A stretch of DNA of 64,000 nt from Bryobacteraceae bacterium (lineage in GTDB: Bacteria > Acidobacteriota > Terriglobia > Bryobacterales > Bryobacteraceae): NCBI GenBank assembly GCA_025928545.1, contig JAICJH010000016.1, positions 1 to 64,000 on the forward strand, written 5' to 3'. This document shows positions 1 to 8,719 of the stretch, in pieces. Position 1 is the first letter of the stretch; each line of letters starts with the position of its first letter. The position numbers were made by a program, and so were the translations under genes. The notes beneath the pieces were generated by a model. That model was not told the origin of the DNA, searched no databases, and saw only the letters and a list, made by a program, of their open reading frames with translations.

Positions 1-314
1 AGGCTGGCCTGATTAACATTGCTTCGAGGCGAATGGCGCCGAGAGCGATCACCAGAGGGCGGAGTGTTTATAATTGACCGGCGCGGCGTAAGTCCGCCGC
101 GCTACAGAAGCCGCTCAATTCATTGGCGGCGGGTGATAGGGGGCTTGCAACGACATGGGCAACCGACCCGCCGCAACGACGTTCTTTTTCCTCGCCGCAA
201 TGCGTTCGAAAAAGGATGTCACTGTTATTTGAAAATCGAAAATTTACCGCGATCGTTGCGGGATACGTGTCTTCTTACTACGCGGACTGCGAAGACCGGC
301 CCACCTGCGGCTTT
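1..314. other. Window edge without a recognisable gene
   Basis: I see no convincing coding region or RNA here. The open frames on the plus strand give arginine-rich, low-complexity translations that match no family I know. The stretch lies downstream of thiS, so it is probably the 3' flank of that transcript plus part of whatever lies beyond the window. No clear hairpin followed by a T-run was found. Confidence 0.5.
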
Positions 315-527
315 TTAACCGCCGCCAACAAACATGACAATCTCAATCTCAGCGCCGGCTTCAACTACCGTGTCCCGCCACGAATCGCGCCGCACAATGA
401 GCCGGTTCAGCTCGATTGCAACCCGCTCAGGCTCCAGATTCAGAGCCTGTATCAATCCGTACAGGGTCGTTCCGGCCGCGAAACTCCGCATATCGCCATT
501 CAGTCTGATTTGCATCTCGTCCGTCAT
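315..527 (-). CDS. thiS: ThiS-family sulfur carrier protein
   Basis: This 70-residue protein looks like a ubiquitin-fold sulfur carrier of thiamine biosynthesis. It begins with a short strand (MQIRLNGD), has the typical helix around ALNLEPERVAIELN, continues with RLIVRRDSW and ends in VGGG, whose terminal glycine would be adenylated and thiocarboxylated by a ThiF-type enzyme. Length fits the family (about 65-70). The usual partners thiG, thiF and thiE are not next to it inside the window, although a ThiF/MoeB-type enzyme sits at 28881-29903. It is divergent from nuoA. A related MoaD-like role cannot be excluded, but the N-terminal layout is more like ThiS. Confidence 0.85.
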   Translation of the reverse strand: MTDEMQIRLNGDMRSFAAGTTLYGLIQALNLEPERVAIELNRLIVRRDSWRDTVVEAGAEIEIVMFVGGG

Positions 528-611
528 TTTTTCGCCAGAGGAACCCGTGCTCTATTATAGTTCCTTGGGGAAAACGACCCCTGTTTTAGAGTTCGTTTTT
601 CCGGATTCAAA
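528..611. promoter_or_regulatory. Divergent promoter region between thiS and nuoA
   Basis: The 84 bases between the two divergent starts hold a near-symmetrical AT-rich core at 552-560. Read on the minus strand it contains an exact TATAAT (554-559), placing a start about 20 bases before thiS. Read on the plus strand it gives TATTAT (553-558), upstream of nuoA. No good -35 hexamer is visible for either direction, and nuoA lacks an obvious Shine-Dalgarno sequence. The promoter call is inference. Confidence 0.4.
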
Positions 612-1022
612 ATGCCAACTTCACTACCCGAACAATGGCTCCCGGTTTTGATGCAGTCAGTGCTCGCGCTGGTCATCGCCTGCGCGCTGGTCGGGTTGTC
701 GTTCCTGATCGGCCGAAACGTTAAAAACCGAGTGAAGGATATGCCGTACGAATGCGGCATTGAGCCGACCGGCGACGCGCGTGAACGCTTTAGCGTCAAA
801 TTTTATCTGGTCGCCATGTTGTTCATCCTGTTCGATATTGAAGCAATTTTTCTGTACCCCTGGGCTGTTGTTTACAAGCAGCTCAAGATGTTCGCATTCG
901 TCGAAATGCTGGCTTTCGTTGCCCTCGTGATGGCAGGCTTCTTCTTCGTATGGAAGAAGGGCGTGCTCGACTGGGCGCAAACGGAACGCGAAACTCCGGC
1001 TAAAACAGAAGGACGCGGTTAA
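612..1022 (+). CDS. nuoA: NADH-quinone oxidoreductase subunit A
   Basis: NuoA is a small membrane subunit of complex I lying at the junction between the hydrophilic and membrane arms. The 136-residue product has three hydrophobic segments (about 15-40, 65-90 and 95-115). It carries the family signatures MPYECGIEPTGDAR and KFYLVAMLFILFDIEAIFLYPWA. It is the first gene of the nuo operon, with the divergent thiS upstream. The next gene is nuoC rather than nuoB, which is unusual; only 17 bases separate nuoA from nuoC, so nothing can be hidden between them. Confidence 0.97.
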   Translation: MPTSLPEQWLPVLMQSVLALVIACALVGLSFLIGRNVKNRVKDMPYECGIEPTGDARERFSVKFYLVAMLFILFDIEAIFLYPWAVVYKQLKMFAFVEMLAFVALVMAGFFFVWKKGVLDWAQTERETPAKTEGRG

Positions 1023-1039
1023 AGCACTCTCGAAATACC

Positions 1040-1501
1040 ATGCTTCCCGATTCACTTCGCGATAACTCCACTGCGGCAGCTCTGGCCGACCTCGCCACTG
1101 CGGGCAACCTCAATTTCGGCGAACTCACCATTGAAGTGGATCCGTCGAATATTCTGGCAGCTTTGACTCGCGCGAAGAACGATCTCGGCTTCAACCGCCT
1201 CAGCACAATTACCGGTGTGGACCGCTATCCCGCCGAACCTCGCTTCGAAGTGGTCTATCATCTTCAGTCAATCGCTACCAAAGAGCGGATTCGCTTCAAA
1301 ACGCGCGTGCCCGGCGACAATCCGGAACTGGAATCCGCTTGCCCCGTTTACCGCGCCGCCAACTGGTATGAGCGCGAAACCTTCGATTTCTTCGGCATCC
1401 GTTTTCTGAATCACCCCGATCTCAAGCGCATCATGATGCCCGAAGAATTTGAGGGTAATCCGCTGCGCAAAGACTTCCCGGTTACCGGGTTGAGGTATTA
1501 G
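1040..1501 (+). CDS. nuoC: NADH-quinone oxidoreductase subunit C
   Basis: This is the 30-kDa subunit of the peripheral arm, which packs beside NuoD near the quinone site. The 153-residue protein is a stand-alone NuoC, not the NuoCD fusion of enterobacteria. The family signature spans residues about 112-150: ERETFDFFGIRFLNHPD, then IMMPEEFEGNPLRKDFP. It ends three bases before nuoD. Its usual upstream neighbour nuoB is missing. Confidence 0.96.
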   Translation: MLPDSLRDNSTAAALADLATAGNLNFGELTIEVDPSNILAALTRAKNDLGFNRLSTITGVDRYPAEPRFEVVYHLQSIATKERIRFKTRVPGDNPELESACPVYRAANWYERETFDFFGIRFLNHPDLKRIMMPEEFEGNPLRKDFPVTGLRY

Positions 1502-1504
1502 CTT

Positions 1505-2746
1505 ATGGCGATCGAACCCGGAGTCACCAGCGCCCTCGACGTCGAACAGGATTACGAGAAGCACATTAACGACCCCAAAGCCCACCGCACGATGGTGCTC
1601 AACATGGGGCCGCAACACCCGTCGACCCACGGCGTATTGCGTTTGTTGCTGGAACTCGACGGCGAAACGATTCTCAAAGCCGCTCCGGATATCGGCTATC
1701 TGCATACCGGTATCGAAAAGGAATTCGAAGCAAAAACCTATCAGCAGGGCGTAACGCTGACGGATCGCATCGATTACCTCGCGCCGCTTTCGAACAACCT
1801 GGTTTACTGTCTGGCGGCCGAAAAGCTGCTTGGCCTGGAAATTCCGCCATTGGCGCAGTGGACCCGCGTCATGCTGGCGGAACTCACCCGCCTCAACAGC
1901 CATCTGGTATGGCTGGGCACACACGCGATCGATATTGGCGCGATGACCGTGTTTCTGTACGCATTCCGCGAGCGCGAAGACATTCTGCGCATCTTCGAAA
2001 TGTTCTCGGGCCAGCGCATGATGACCAGCTATTTCCGCATCGGCGGACTGGCGCTGCCGCATCCACGCGGCTGGCAGAAGCGAATCAAAGATTTCGTCGA
2101 CATCTTCCCGTCGCGCATCGATGAATACGAAGAACTGCTGACCGGCAACTCGATCTGGAAGGGCCGCACCCAGGGCGTTGGCTACATTTCACTCGAAGAC
2201 ATGCTGGATCTGGGCGTGACTGGTCCCATGCTGCGCGCCGCGGGCTTGCCGCTCGATGTTCGCAAAGACGCGCCATACTCCAGCTACGAAAAATTCGATT
2301 TCAAGGTGCCGACCAGCGACAAAAACGACGTATTCGCCCGGTACCAGGTTCGCCTGCTGGAAATGCGCGAATCGACGAAGATTATTCGCCAGGCGCTCGA
2401 AGGCATGCCTTCGGGTTCGCATCAGGCCGATGCGCCGGGAATCGTGCTGCCGGAACGCGAAAAGATGAAGACGCAGATGGAAGCGCTCATCTATCACTTC
2501 AAGATCGTGACGGAAGGCTTCCGCGTCCCGGCGGGCGAAGTTTACCAGGCCATTGAATCGCCGCGCGGTGAAGTCGGCTGCTACATGGTCAGCGACGGCA
2601 CGCAAAAGCCGTATAGGGTGCACTGGCGCGGGCCGAGCTTCGGTAACCTGCAGTCGATTCCGAGACTCATTGAAGGTACGCTGATCGCCGACGTGATCGC
2701 AGCCCTCGGCAGCATGGATTTTGTCCTGGGAGATACGGACCGATAG
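1505..2746 (+). CDS. nuoD: NADH-quinone oxidoreductase subunit D
   Basis: This is the 49-kDa subunit, which forms most of the quinone-binding pocket together with NuoB. At 413 residues it has normal length. The N-terminal quinone-loop signature NMGPQHPSTHGVLR is intact, followed by DIGYLHTGIEKEFE. The C-terminal ESPRGEVGCYMVSDG and the ending near FVLGDTDR are typical. It is followed two bases later by nuoE. Its obligate structural partner NuoB is not encoded here, so it must come from another locus if this operon makes a working enzyme. Confidence 0.97.
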   Translation: MAIEPGVTSALDVEQDYEKHINDPKAHRTMVLNMGPQHPSTHGVLRLLLELDGETILKAAPDIGYLHTGIEKEFEAKTYQQGVTLTDRIDYLAPLSNNLVYCLAAEKLLGLEIPPLAQWTRVMLAELTRLNSHLVWLGTHAIDIGAMTVFLYAFREREDILRIFEMFSGQRMMTSYFRIGGLALPHPRGWQKRIKDFVDIFPSRIDEYEELLTGNSIWKGRTQGVGYISLEDMLDLGVTGPMLRAAGLPLDVRKDAPYSSYEKFDFKVPTSDKNDVFARYQVRLLEMRESTKIIRQALEGMPSGSHQADAPGIVLPEREKMKTQMEALIYHFKIVTEGFRVPAGEVYQAIESPRGEVGCYMVSDGTQKPYRVHWRGPSFGNLQSIPRLIEGTLIADVIAALGSMDFVLGDTDR

Positions 2747-2748
2747 CC

Positions 2749-3270
2749 ATGACCTTTTCCCCCGAACTCGAAGCCCGCTTCGAAAAATTTCTTGCCAAAT
2801 ATCCGGCGGACCGCAAGCGGTCGGCCGTGATTCCGATGCTGATTTACGGGCAGGATGAAGTCGGTGCGGTAACCGATGAGCTTATCGAAGAAATCGCGAA
2901 ACGGACGGGCGTGACGCCGTTGCAGGTGACAGAAGTGGTCGGCTTCTATTCCATGCTGCACCGCAAGCCGCAGGGTAAATATCACGTGCAGATCTGCACC
3001 AATATTTCCTGCCTGCTGGTGGGCGGCCAGGAATTGTATGACCAGGCCTGCCACAAGCTGGGAATCGGGCACAAAGAGGTAACGAAAGACGGCCGTGTTT
3101 CGCTCGAAGAAGTTGAGTGTATGGGCGCCTGTTCGTGGGCTCCGGCCGTGCAGGTGAACTACGATTTTTATCACGACGTGACCCCGGCGCAGCTGGATAA
3201 ACTGATCGACGGCCTGGCTGCCGGGAAGAAGCCGGAAGAGATCGCGGAAGTTCCGAAAGTAAGTTGCTGA
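2749..3270 (+). CDS. nuoE: NADH-quinone oxidoreductase subunit E
   Basis: This is the 24-kDa subunit of the NADH-dehydrogenase module. The 173-residue thioredoxin-fold protein carries the 2Fe-2S (N1a) ligands as Cys83-x4-Cys88 (CTNISC) and Cys124-x3-Cys128 (CMGAC). Its stop codon TGA shares its last base with the ATG of nuoF, which implies translational coupling. Confidence 0.97.
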   Translation: MTFSPELEARFEKFLAKYPADRKRSAVIPMLIYGQDEVGAVTDELIEEIAKRTGVTPLQVTEVVGFYSMLHRKPQGKYHVQICTNISCLLVGGQELYDQACHKLGIGHKEVTKDGRVSLEEVECMGACSWAPAVQVNYDFYHDVTPAQLDKLIDGLAAGKKPEEIAEVPKVSC

Positions 3271-4580
3271 TGCTTTACAACCAACCCAATCCGCTCGAAG
3301 TCAAGGTGCTCTCGCGCCGCTTTACGCTGCCGAATTCGCAGTCGATCGAGACCTATCTGGCGAACGACGGCTATAAGGCGCTGGAAAAAGCCATCGGCAT
3401 GACGCAGGAGCAGATCATCGATGAGGTGAAAGCTTCTGGTCTGCGCGGGCGTGGCGGAGCAGGCTTCCCGACAGGCATGAAGTGGGGCTTCGTCCCCCGC
3501 CAGTCGCCCAAGCCGAAGTACATCATGGTGAACGCGGACGAATCTGAGCCCGGCACCTGCAAAGACCGTCTCCTGATTGAGTACGATCCGCACCAGCTGA
3601 TTGAAGGCATCATGATCGCCGGTCTGGCGGTGGGCTCGCAGCAGGGGTACATCTACATCCGCGGCGAATATCGTTACCTCATTGACGTGATGGATCGCGC
3701 CATCGAAGAAGCCTACGCAAAGGGCGTACTGGGCGATAACGTCATGGGCCGTGGCGGGAAGTTTCATCTGGCCACGCACTCGGGCGCGGGCGCGTACGAA
3801 TGCGGCGAAGAGTCGGCGCTGCTCGAATCGTTCGAAGGCAAGCGCGGCAACCCGCGAATTCGTCCCCCTTTCCCCGCTGTGGCGGGCTGCTATCAGTCGC
3901 CCACGATTCTCAACAACGTTGAAACATTCTGCGCGGTGCCGTCGATCATTCTGAGCGGCGCGGAATATTTCAAAGGCCTTGGTTCGCCGAAAAATGGCGG
4001 CACACGCCTGTTCTGCCTTTCCGGCCATGTGAACAAGCCCGGCGTTTACGAACTGCCCATGGGCTTCAACCTCATGCGCATGATCAACGAAGTTGGTGGC
4101 GGCGTGCGCGGCGGCAAGAAGCTGAAAGCCGTGATTCCCGGTGGTTCGTCGTGCCCCGTTCTGAAGGCCGACGAGTGCGATATCGCGATGGATTTCGATT
4201 CCGTGGCCGCGGCCAAATCGATGCTTGGGTCGGGCGGAGTCGTCGTGATGGACGAAGACACGTGCATGGTGAATGCAGCGCTGCGAATCATGAAGTTCTA
4301 TGCGCATGAGAGCTGTGGCTGGTGCATCCCGTGCCGCGAAGGCACCACCTGGCTGAAGAAGTTGCTGACCCGCTTCCACGCGGGTATGGGCACTCGCAGC
4401 GATATTATTCTGATCGGCGATTTGTCGAAGAACATGCTGGGCCGGACGTTTTGTCCGCTGGGTGATGCGGCGGCCATGCCGACCATCGCTTTCGTCGAAA
4501 AGTTTACCGATGAGTTTGAAGCGCATCTCGATGGCAAACCTTGTCCTTATGAAAAATCGTCAAGGATGGTGACCGCCTGA
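3270..4580 (+). CDS. nuoF: NADH-quinone oxidoreductase subunit F
   Basis: This 51-kDa subunit binds NADH and FMN and passes electrons to cluster N3. I chose the ATG at 3270, which overlaps the nuoE stop (TGATG); an in-frame TTG two codons upstream is less likely. The product has 436 residues. It shows the FMN/NADH glycine-rich segment GRGGAGFPTGMKWG near residue 60, a second one (GAGAYECGEE) near 175, and the N3 ligands ESCGWCIPC around residues 345-353 with a distal Cys in FCPLGDAA near 394. The stop overlaps the nuoG start by one base. Confidence 0.97.
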   Translation: MLYNQPNPLEVKVLSRRFTLPNSQSIETYLANDGYKALEKAIGMTQEQIIDEVKASGLRGRGGAGFPTGMKWGFVPRQSPKPKYIMVNADESEPGTCKDRLLIEYDPHQLIEGIMIAGLAVGSQQGYIYIRGEYRYLIDVMDRAIEEAYAKGVLGDNVMGRGGKFHLATHSGAGAYECGEESALLESFEGKRGNPRIRPPFPAVAGCYQSPTILNNVETFCAVPSIILSGAEYFKGLGSPKNGGTRLFCLSGHVNKPGVYELPMGFNLMRMINEVGGGVRGGKKLKAVIPGGSSCPVLKADECDIAMDFDSVAAAKSMLGSGGVVVMDEDTCMVNAALRIMKFYAHESCGWCIPCREGTTWLKKLLTRFHAGMGTRSDIILIGDLSKNMLGRTFCPLGDAAAMPTIAFVEKFTDEFEAHLDGKPCPYEKSSRMVTA

Positions 4581-6682
4581 TGGCTGATCTTGTCAAATTC
4601 ACGATTGATGGCCGCGAGCTTGAGGCTGCGCCCGGAACGCTGGTAATTGAGGCGGCGAAGCGCAACGGTATCGAAATCCCGTCGTTCTGCTACTACGAAG
4701 GCTATTCGCTCCAGGCTGCCTGCCGGATGTGCCTGGTGGAAGTGGAAAAGATGCCTAAGATGCAGGTGGCGTGCACGCTGCCGGTCGGGGCCGGCATGGT
4801 GATCCACACGGACACGGAGCAGGTGCGCAAGGCCCGCAAATCCACTCTCGAATTTCTGCTGGGGAACCATCCGCTGGATTGCCCGGTTTGCGATAAGGGC
4901 GGCGAGTGCGAACTGCAGGACATGGTTTTCAAGTACGGAGCCGGCGAAAGCCGCTTTACCGAAACCAAGCTGCATGTGGATGAAGTGCAGTGGTCTCCGG
5001 TTGTGTTTTACGACGGGCCCCGCTGTATTCTGTGTTTCCGCTGCGTTCGTGCCTGCGATGAAGGTATGGGAGTCGGGGCGCTGGGCGTTGTGAACCGGGG
5101 AGCGGCGTCGCTGATTGCGCCGAATCACGGCGATCATCTGGAATGCGACGAATGTGGGCAATGCATCGATATCTGCCCGGTGGGCGCGCTGACCAGCGGC
5201 GCTTACCGTTATCAAACGCGGCCGTGGGAAATGGAGCACGTCGGCACCATCTGCACTCACTGTGGCGATGGCTGCAAGACAACCCTCGGCGTTCGCCACG
5301 ATGAGATTCTGCGCGGCAACAATCGCGACCGGTCCGGCATCAACGGCGAATTCCTCTGCGTGAAGGGCCGTTACGCTTACGATTTTTACGACAACGCGGA
5401 GCGGCTGCAGTCGCCGATGATTCGCGTTGGCGGTAAACTGGAGCCCGTTTCCTGGTCGAAGGCCCTCGAAACGATCGCCAATAAATTCGGCGCCATTCGT
5501 TCGCACTCGGGCGAGATCGGCGTCATTGGTTCGAACCACACCTCGAACGAAGAAAACTATTTCCTCCAGAAGTTCGCTCGCCAGGGGCTGAACACCAACA
5601 ATATCGATCACCACCGCACTGGTGACGTCGTTACTTTGATCGATGCGCTGTCCGGCACCACCGGCCAGTTGGCAACCACCCAGGATCTCTACGAGAAGAA
5701 AGCATTTCTGGTGATCGGCTCGGATCTGGCGTTGGAACATCCGTTCCTGTCTTTCCAGATTCGTTCCAGCCATCGCCATCACGCAGCGCGGATTTATACC
5801 ATCACCGCTGAAAAGGTTCGCGAAGACAACTACGCGGTGCAGTCGATTCGCAGGCCCGCCGGGCAGGAAATCGACGCGCTGGAAGACCTGCGTGTTTCGC
5901 TCGCCGCCGAACCCGAACTCGTCATTCTGTTCAGCGATTCGGTCAAGGGCGACGCCGTCCGCAAACTCGTGGAATTTGGGCAGTCGCTCGGCAATTCCGT
6001 GAAATATTGCGCGCTGGTGGATTATTCCAACTCGCGCGGCGCCATCGACATGGGCCTTGTTCCGGAATTATTGCCCGGGTATCAGCCCTCGGGCGCGCGC
6101 GGCCTCTCAGTCCAGGAAATGCTGGCGTCGCAGACGCTGGAAGCGCTCTGGGTGGTGGGTGCGAACCCGCTGAAAAACGCCCAGATGGCGTCGAAGAAGA
6201 CTTTCGTGGTCGTGCAGGATATGTTCCTGACCGAAACGGCCCAGCGGGCGGATGTTGTGCTTCCTGCTGCCAGCGCTTACGAAAAGAACGGCACTGTGAC
6301 CAATGTCTGCGGCGAAGTGCAGCGTCTGACGCGCGCGGTTTCCCGCATTGGCGCGAAGACGGATCTCGAAATCATTGGCCTGATCGCGAAGGAGATGGGC
6401 CTTGCTTCCATCGTCGGCCCGTGGGTTCCCGACGCGGTCTATAACGAAATCCGCAAGACAGTGAAGGGCTACAGTATTCCGCTCGCAATGCTGGCCGTGC
6501 AGGCGCAGCAGACCGCGCCCGTGAACGGGCGTGTACCGGTGGAAAGCCGCCCCGATCTGGTTCACAGCGCGCACAATGACCTGTTCGCCTCGGGCACGCT
6601 GGGACGATATTCTAAGGTACTGAATTCCGTTATGGAGAGTCGCATGAGCAGGTCCGAAAACGAGGAGATGGCAACCTCCTAA
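4580..6682 (+). CDS. nuoG: NADH-quinone oxidoreductase subunit G
   Basis: This is the 75-kDa iron-sulfur subunit. From the N-terminus it has a 2Fe-2S ferredoxin domain (CYYEGYSLQAACRMCLVEV), the His-Cys cluster segment (HPLDCPVCDKGGECELQD), and a 4Fe-4S pair of motifs (CILCFRCVRAC and CDECGQCIDICP). Next comes the extra CTHCGDGC set typical of NuoG proteins that keep cluster N7, then a molybdopterin-oxidoreductase-like body. Its 700 residues are shorter than the roughly 900 of E. coli NuoG but common in other phyla. The stop overlaps nuoH by one base. Confidence 0.96.
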   Translation: MADLVKFTIDGRELEAAPGTLVIEAAKRNGIEIPSFCYYEGYSLQAACRMCLVEVEKMPKMQVACTLPVGAGMVIHTDTEQVRKARKSTLEFLLGNHPLDCPVCDKGGECELQDMVFKYGAGESRFTETKLHVDEVQWSPVVFYDGPRCILCFRCVRACDEGMGVGALGVVNRGAASLIAPNHGDHLECDECGQCIDICPVGALTSGAYRYQTRPWEMEHVGTICTHCGDGCKTTLGVRHDEILRGNNRDRSGINGEFLCVKGRYAYDFYDNAERLQSPMIRVGGKLEPVSWSKALETIANKFGAIRSHSGEIGVIGSNHTSNEENYFLQKFARQGLNTNNIDHHRTGDVVTLIDALSGTTGQLATTQDLYEKKAFLVIGSDLALEHPFLSFQIRSSHRHHAARIYTITAEKVREDNYAVQSIRRPAGQEIDALEDLRVSLAAEPELVILFSDSVKGDAVRKLVEFGQSLGNSVKYCALVDYSNSRGAIDMGLVPELLPGYQPSGARGLSVQEMLASQTLEALWVVGANPLKNAQMASKKTFVVVQDMFLTETAQRADVVLPAASAYEKNGTVTNVCGEVQRLTRAVSRIGAKTDLEIIGLIAKEMGLASIVGPWVPDAVYNEIRKTVKGYSIPLAMLAVQAQQTAPVNGRVPVESRPDLVHSAHNDLFASGTLGRYSKVLNSVMESRMSRSENEEMATS

Positions 6683-7890
6683 TGGAATTCCTGATCGCGA
6701 CTTCTATCAAACTCGGCTTGATTGCTTTCGTGCTGTTGACGGCGGTGGCCTACATCGTGTGGGTGGAACGCAAGGTCATCGCCCACGTACAGGTGCGCAT
6801 GGGTCCCTCGCGCGTGGGTCCGCATGGACTGCTGCAGCCGCTGGCCGATCTGGTCAAACTGATCGCCAAGGAAGGCGTGATTCCGGCTAACGTCAATAAG
6901 CCTTTCTATCTTGCGGCGCCGCTGCTTTCCGTTTTCATGGCGCTGATTTCCATTTCCGTCATTCCGTTTGGCACGAGTGTCAAGGTCATGGGGCACAAGA
7001 CGATGATGGAACTGGCCGACGTCAATGTCGGCGTTCTTGTGATTCTCGCCGTCAGTTCGCTGGGTGTGTACGGGATTGCGCTCGGCGGCTGGGCGTCGAA
7101 CAGCAAATACAGCCTCCTGGGCGGCCTGCGCAGTTCGGCGCAGATGATCAGTTATGAACTGCCGATGAGCCTCGCAATTGCCGCGCCGCTGCTGAGCGCC
7201 GGTTCGCTGAGTTTGCGCGAAATCGTTAAATCGCAGTACGGATCGTGGCATTTGATTCCGCACTGGGCGATCTTCCAGGGGCCGTTTCCTCAGATTTTCA
7301 GTTTCATCATTTTCATGATTGCGGCGTTCGCCGAAACCAACCGCATCCCGTTCGATCTTCCGGAAGCGGAGAACGAACTGGTCGCGGGTTTTCACGTTGA
7401 ATACAGCAGTTTGGGTTTCGCGGCGTTTTCCACCGCGGAATACGCCAATATGGTGACGGTCTGCTCGGTGGCGACACTGCTGTTTCTGGGCGGCTGGCAT
7501 CCGCTGTGGCCCGTCAGATGGGGCTCGAATTTCGCCGCTCCCGCGCTGTTTGCGCTAGCCGGAGCCATTTGCATTTATCACGGTATCAACTACGTCCGTC
7601 CTTTCGATCGGATTACCCTGCCCGTTATCGGCGCTGTTTTCTTTGGCTGCGCGGGGCTGTTCCTCATCCCGTCCGGCGTCCCGGTTCTGGGGGCTGTTCC
7701 AGCGGCGATCACGCCGCTTTTCTGGTTCCTGTCGAAGGTCGGTTTCCTGCTTTTCGTTTTTATCTGGATTCGCGCCACTCTGCCGCGTTTCCGCTATGAC
7801 CAGCTGATGTCGTTCGCCTGGAAATTCCTGTTTCCGGTCGCGCTGGTAAACCTACTCGTAACCGGCTTCCTGGTAGCCTTGTTCTCCTGA
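6682..7890 (+). CDS. nuoH: NADH-quinone oxidoreductase subunit H, extended form
   Basis: This membrane subunit forms the quinone entry chamber. Signatures include VRMGPSRVGPHGLLQPLADL near residue 35, the acidic loop AETNRIPFDLPEAENELVAG near 215, and the C-terminal FIWIRATLPRFRYDQLM. At 402 residues it is about 60-75 longer than the usual 325-345. The extra material seems to be a hydrophobic hairpin at about 283-350, between the GGWHPLW segment and the conserved C-terminus. The following gene is nuoJ; nuoI, which normally intervenes, is absent, and only one base separates the two genes. Confidence 0.95.
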   Translation: MEFLIATSIKLGLIAFVLLTAVAYIVWVERKVIAHVQVRMGPSRVGPHGLLQPLADLVKLIAKEGVIPANVNKPFYLAAPLLSVFMALISISVIPFGTSVKVMGHKTMMELADVNVGVLVILAVSSLGVYGIALGGWASNSKYSLLGGLRSSAQMISYELPMSLAIAAPLLSAGSLSLREIVKSQYGSWHLIPHWAIFQGPFPQIFSFIIFMIAAFAETNRIPFDLPEAENELVAGFHVEYSSLGFAAFSTAEYANMVTVCSVATLLFLGGWHPLWPVRWGSNFAAPALFALAGAICIYHGINYVRPFDRITLPVIGAVFFGCAGLFLIPSGVPVLGAVPAAITPLFWFLSKVGFLLFVFIWIRATLPRFRYDQLMSFAWKFLFPVALVNLLVTGFLVALFS

Positions 7891-7891
7891 T

Positions 7892-8395
7892 ATGGTGGAC
7901 CTTCTTTTCTTCGGCCTGTTCGCGACTGTCGCGGTGCTGTGCGCCATTAACGTGGTGATTCAGAAGCATCCGATTTCGAGCGCCCTCTCGCTCGTGGGCG
8001 TGATGGCTTCGCTGGCCGTGCTCTATCTCCTGCTGGGTGGCGAATTTATCGCCATGGCGCAAATCATCGTATATGCCGGCGCCGTCATGGTGCTGTTCAT
8101 TTTCGTGATCATGCTGCTGAACGCCGGGGTGGAAGTGCGCCGCGGCCGTTCCTGGATGGCCACTGTTTTCGGCGCACCCGCACTTCTGGGCTTGTTGGGT
8201 GTGCTGGCCTGCCTCTTGGCCCGATGGTTTCCGGATGCGCCCATCGTCAAGTTCGGCGATTTCACCGGCGGCACGGCGAAAGCGGTCGGTACCTCGCTTT
8301 TTACCGATTACCTGCTTCCCTTTGAAGTGACGTCGGTCCTCATTCTGATCGCCATTCTGGGTGCGGTCGTGCTTGCCAGAAAGGAACTGGATTAA
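7892..8395 (+). CDS. nuoJ: NADH-quinone oxidoreductase subunit J
   Basis: NuoJ is a membrane-arm subunit contributing to the proton path near NuoA and NuoK. The 167-residue protein has about five hydrophobic segments. It carries the family signature LLGGEFIAMAQIIVYAGAVM followed by LFIFVIMLLN (about residues 47-76), and ends VVLARKELD. It lies directly after nuoH and three bases before nuoK. Confidence 0.95.
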   Translation: MVDLLFFGLFATVAVLCAINVVIQKHPISSALSLVGVMASLAVLYLLLGGEFIAMAQIIVYAGAVMVLFIFVIMLLNAGVEVRRGRSWMATVFGAPALLGLLGVLACLLARWFPDAPIVKFGDFTGGTAKAVGTSLFTDYLLPFEVTSVLILIAILGAVVLARKELD

Positions 8396-8398
8396 CCC

Positions 8399-8719
8399 AT
8401 GCCGCCCATTCCCAACGGCGTCCCGATGTCGATGTATCTCGCGCTGAGCGCCATCCTGTTCGTGATTGGCGTCGCCGGATTCATTTTCCGCCGCAATATC
8501 ATCACGGTGTTCATGTGCATCGAGCTGATGCTGAACGCAGTGAACCTGAGCTTCGTGACTTTCGCCAACCACCACAAGCAGGTCAGCGGGCATATTTTCA
8601 CATTTTTTGTCATGGTGGTCGCGGCCGCTGAAGCCGCTGTCGGCCTCGCCATTATCCTGACGGTGTTCAAGAATCGCACCACTCTGAACATCGACGAAGT
8701 GGATTCACTGAAGAACTGA
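8399..8719 (+). CDS. nuoK: NADH-quinone oxidoreductase subunit K
   Basis: This 106-residue membrane subunit has three transmembrane helices. It carries the conserved glutamate of proton translocation in the motif [15 protein letters not shown] and a second hydrophobic block, [18 protein letters not shown]. Length and motif order match the family exactly. Its stop TGA shares a base with the nuoL ATG. Confidence 0.97.
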   Translation: MPPIPNGVPMSMYLALSAILFVIGVAGFIFRRNIITVFMCIELMLNAVNLSFVTFANHHKQVSGHIFTFFVMVVAAAEAAVGLAIILTVFKNRTTLNIDEVDSLKN

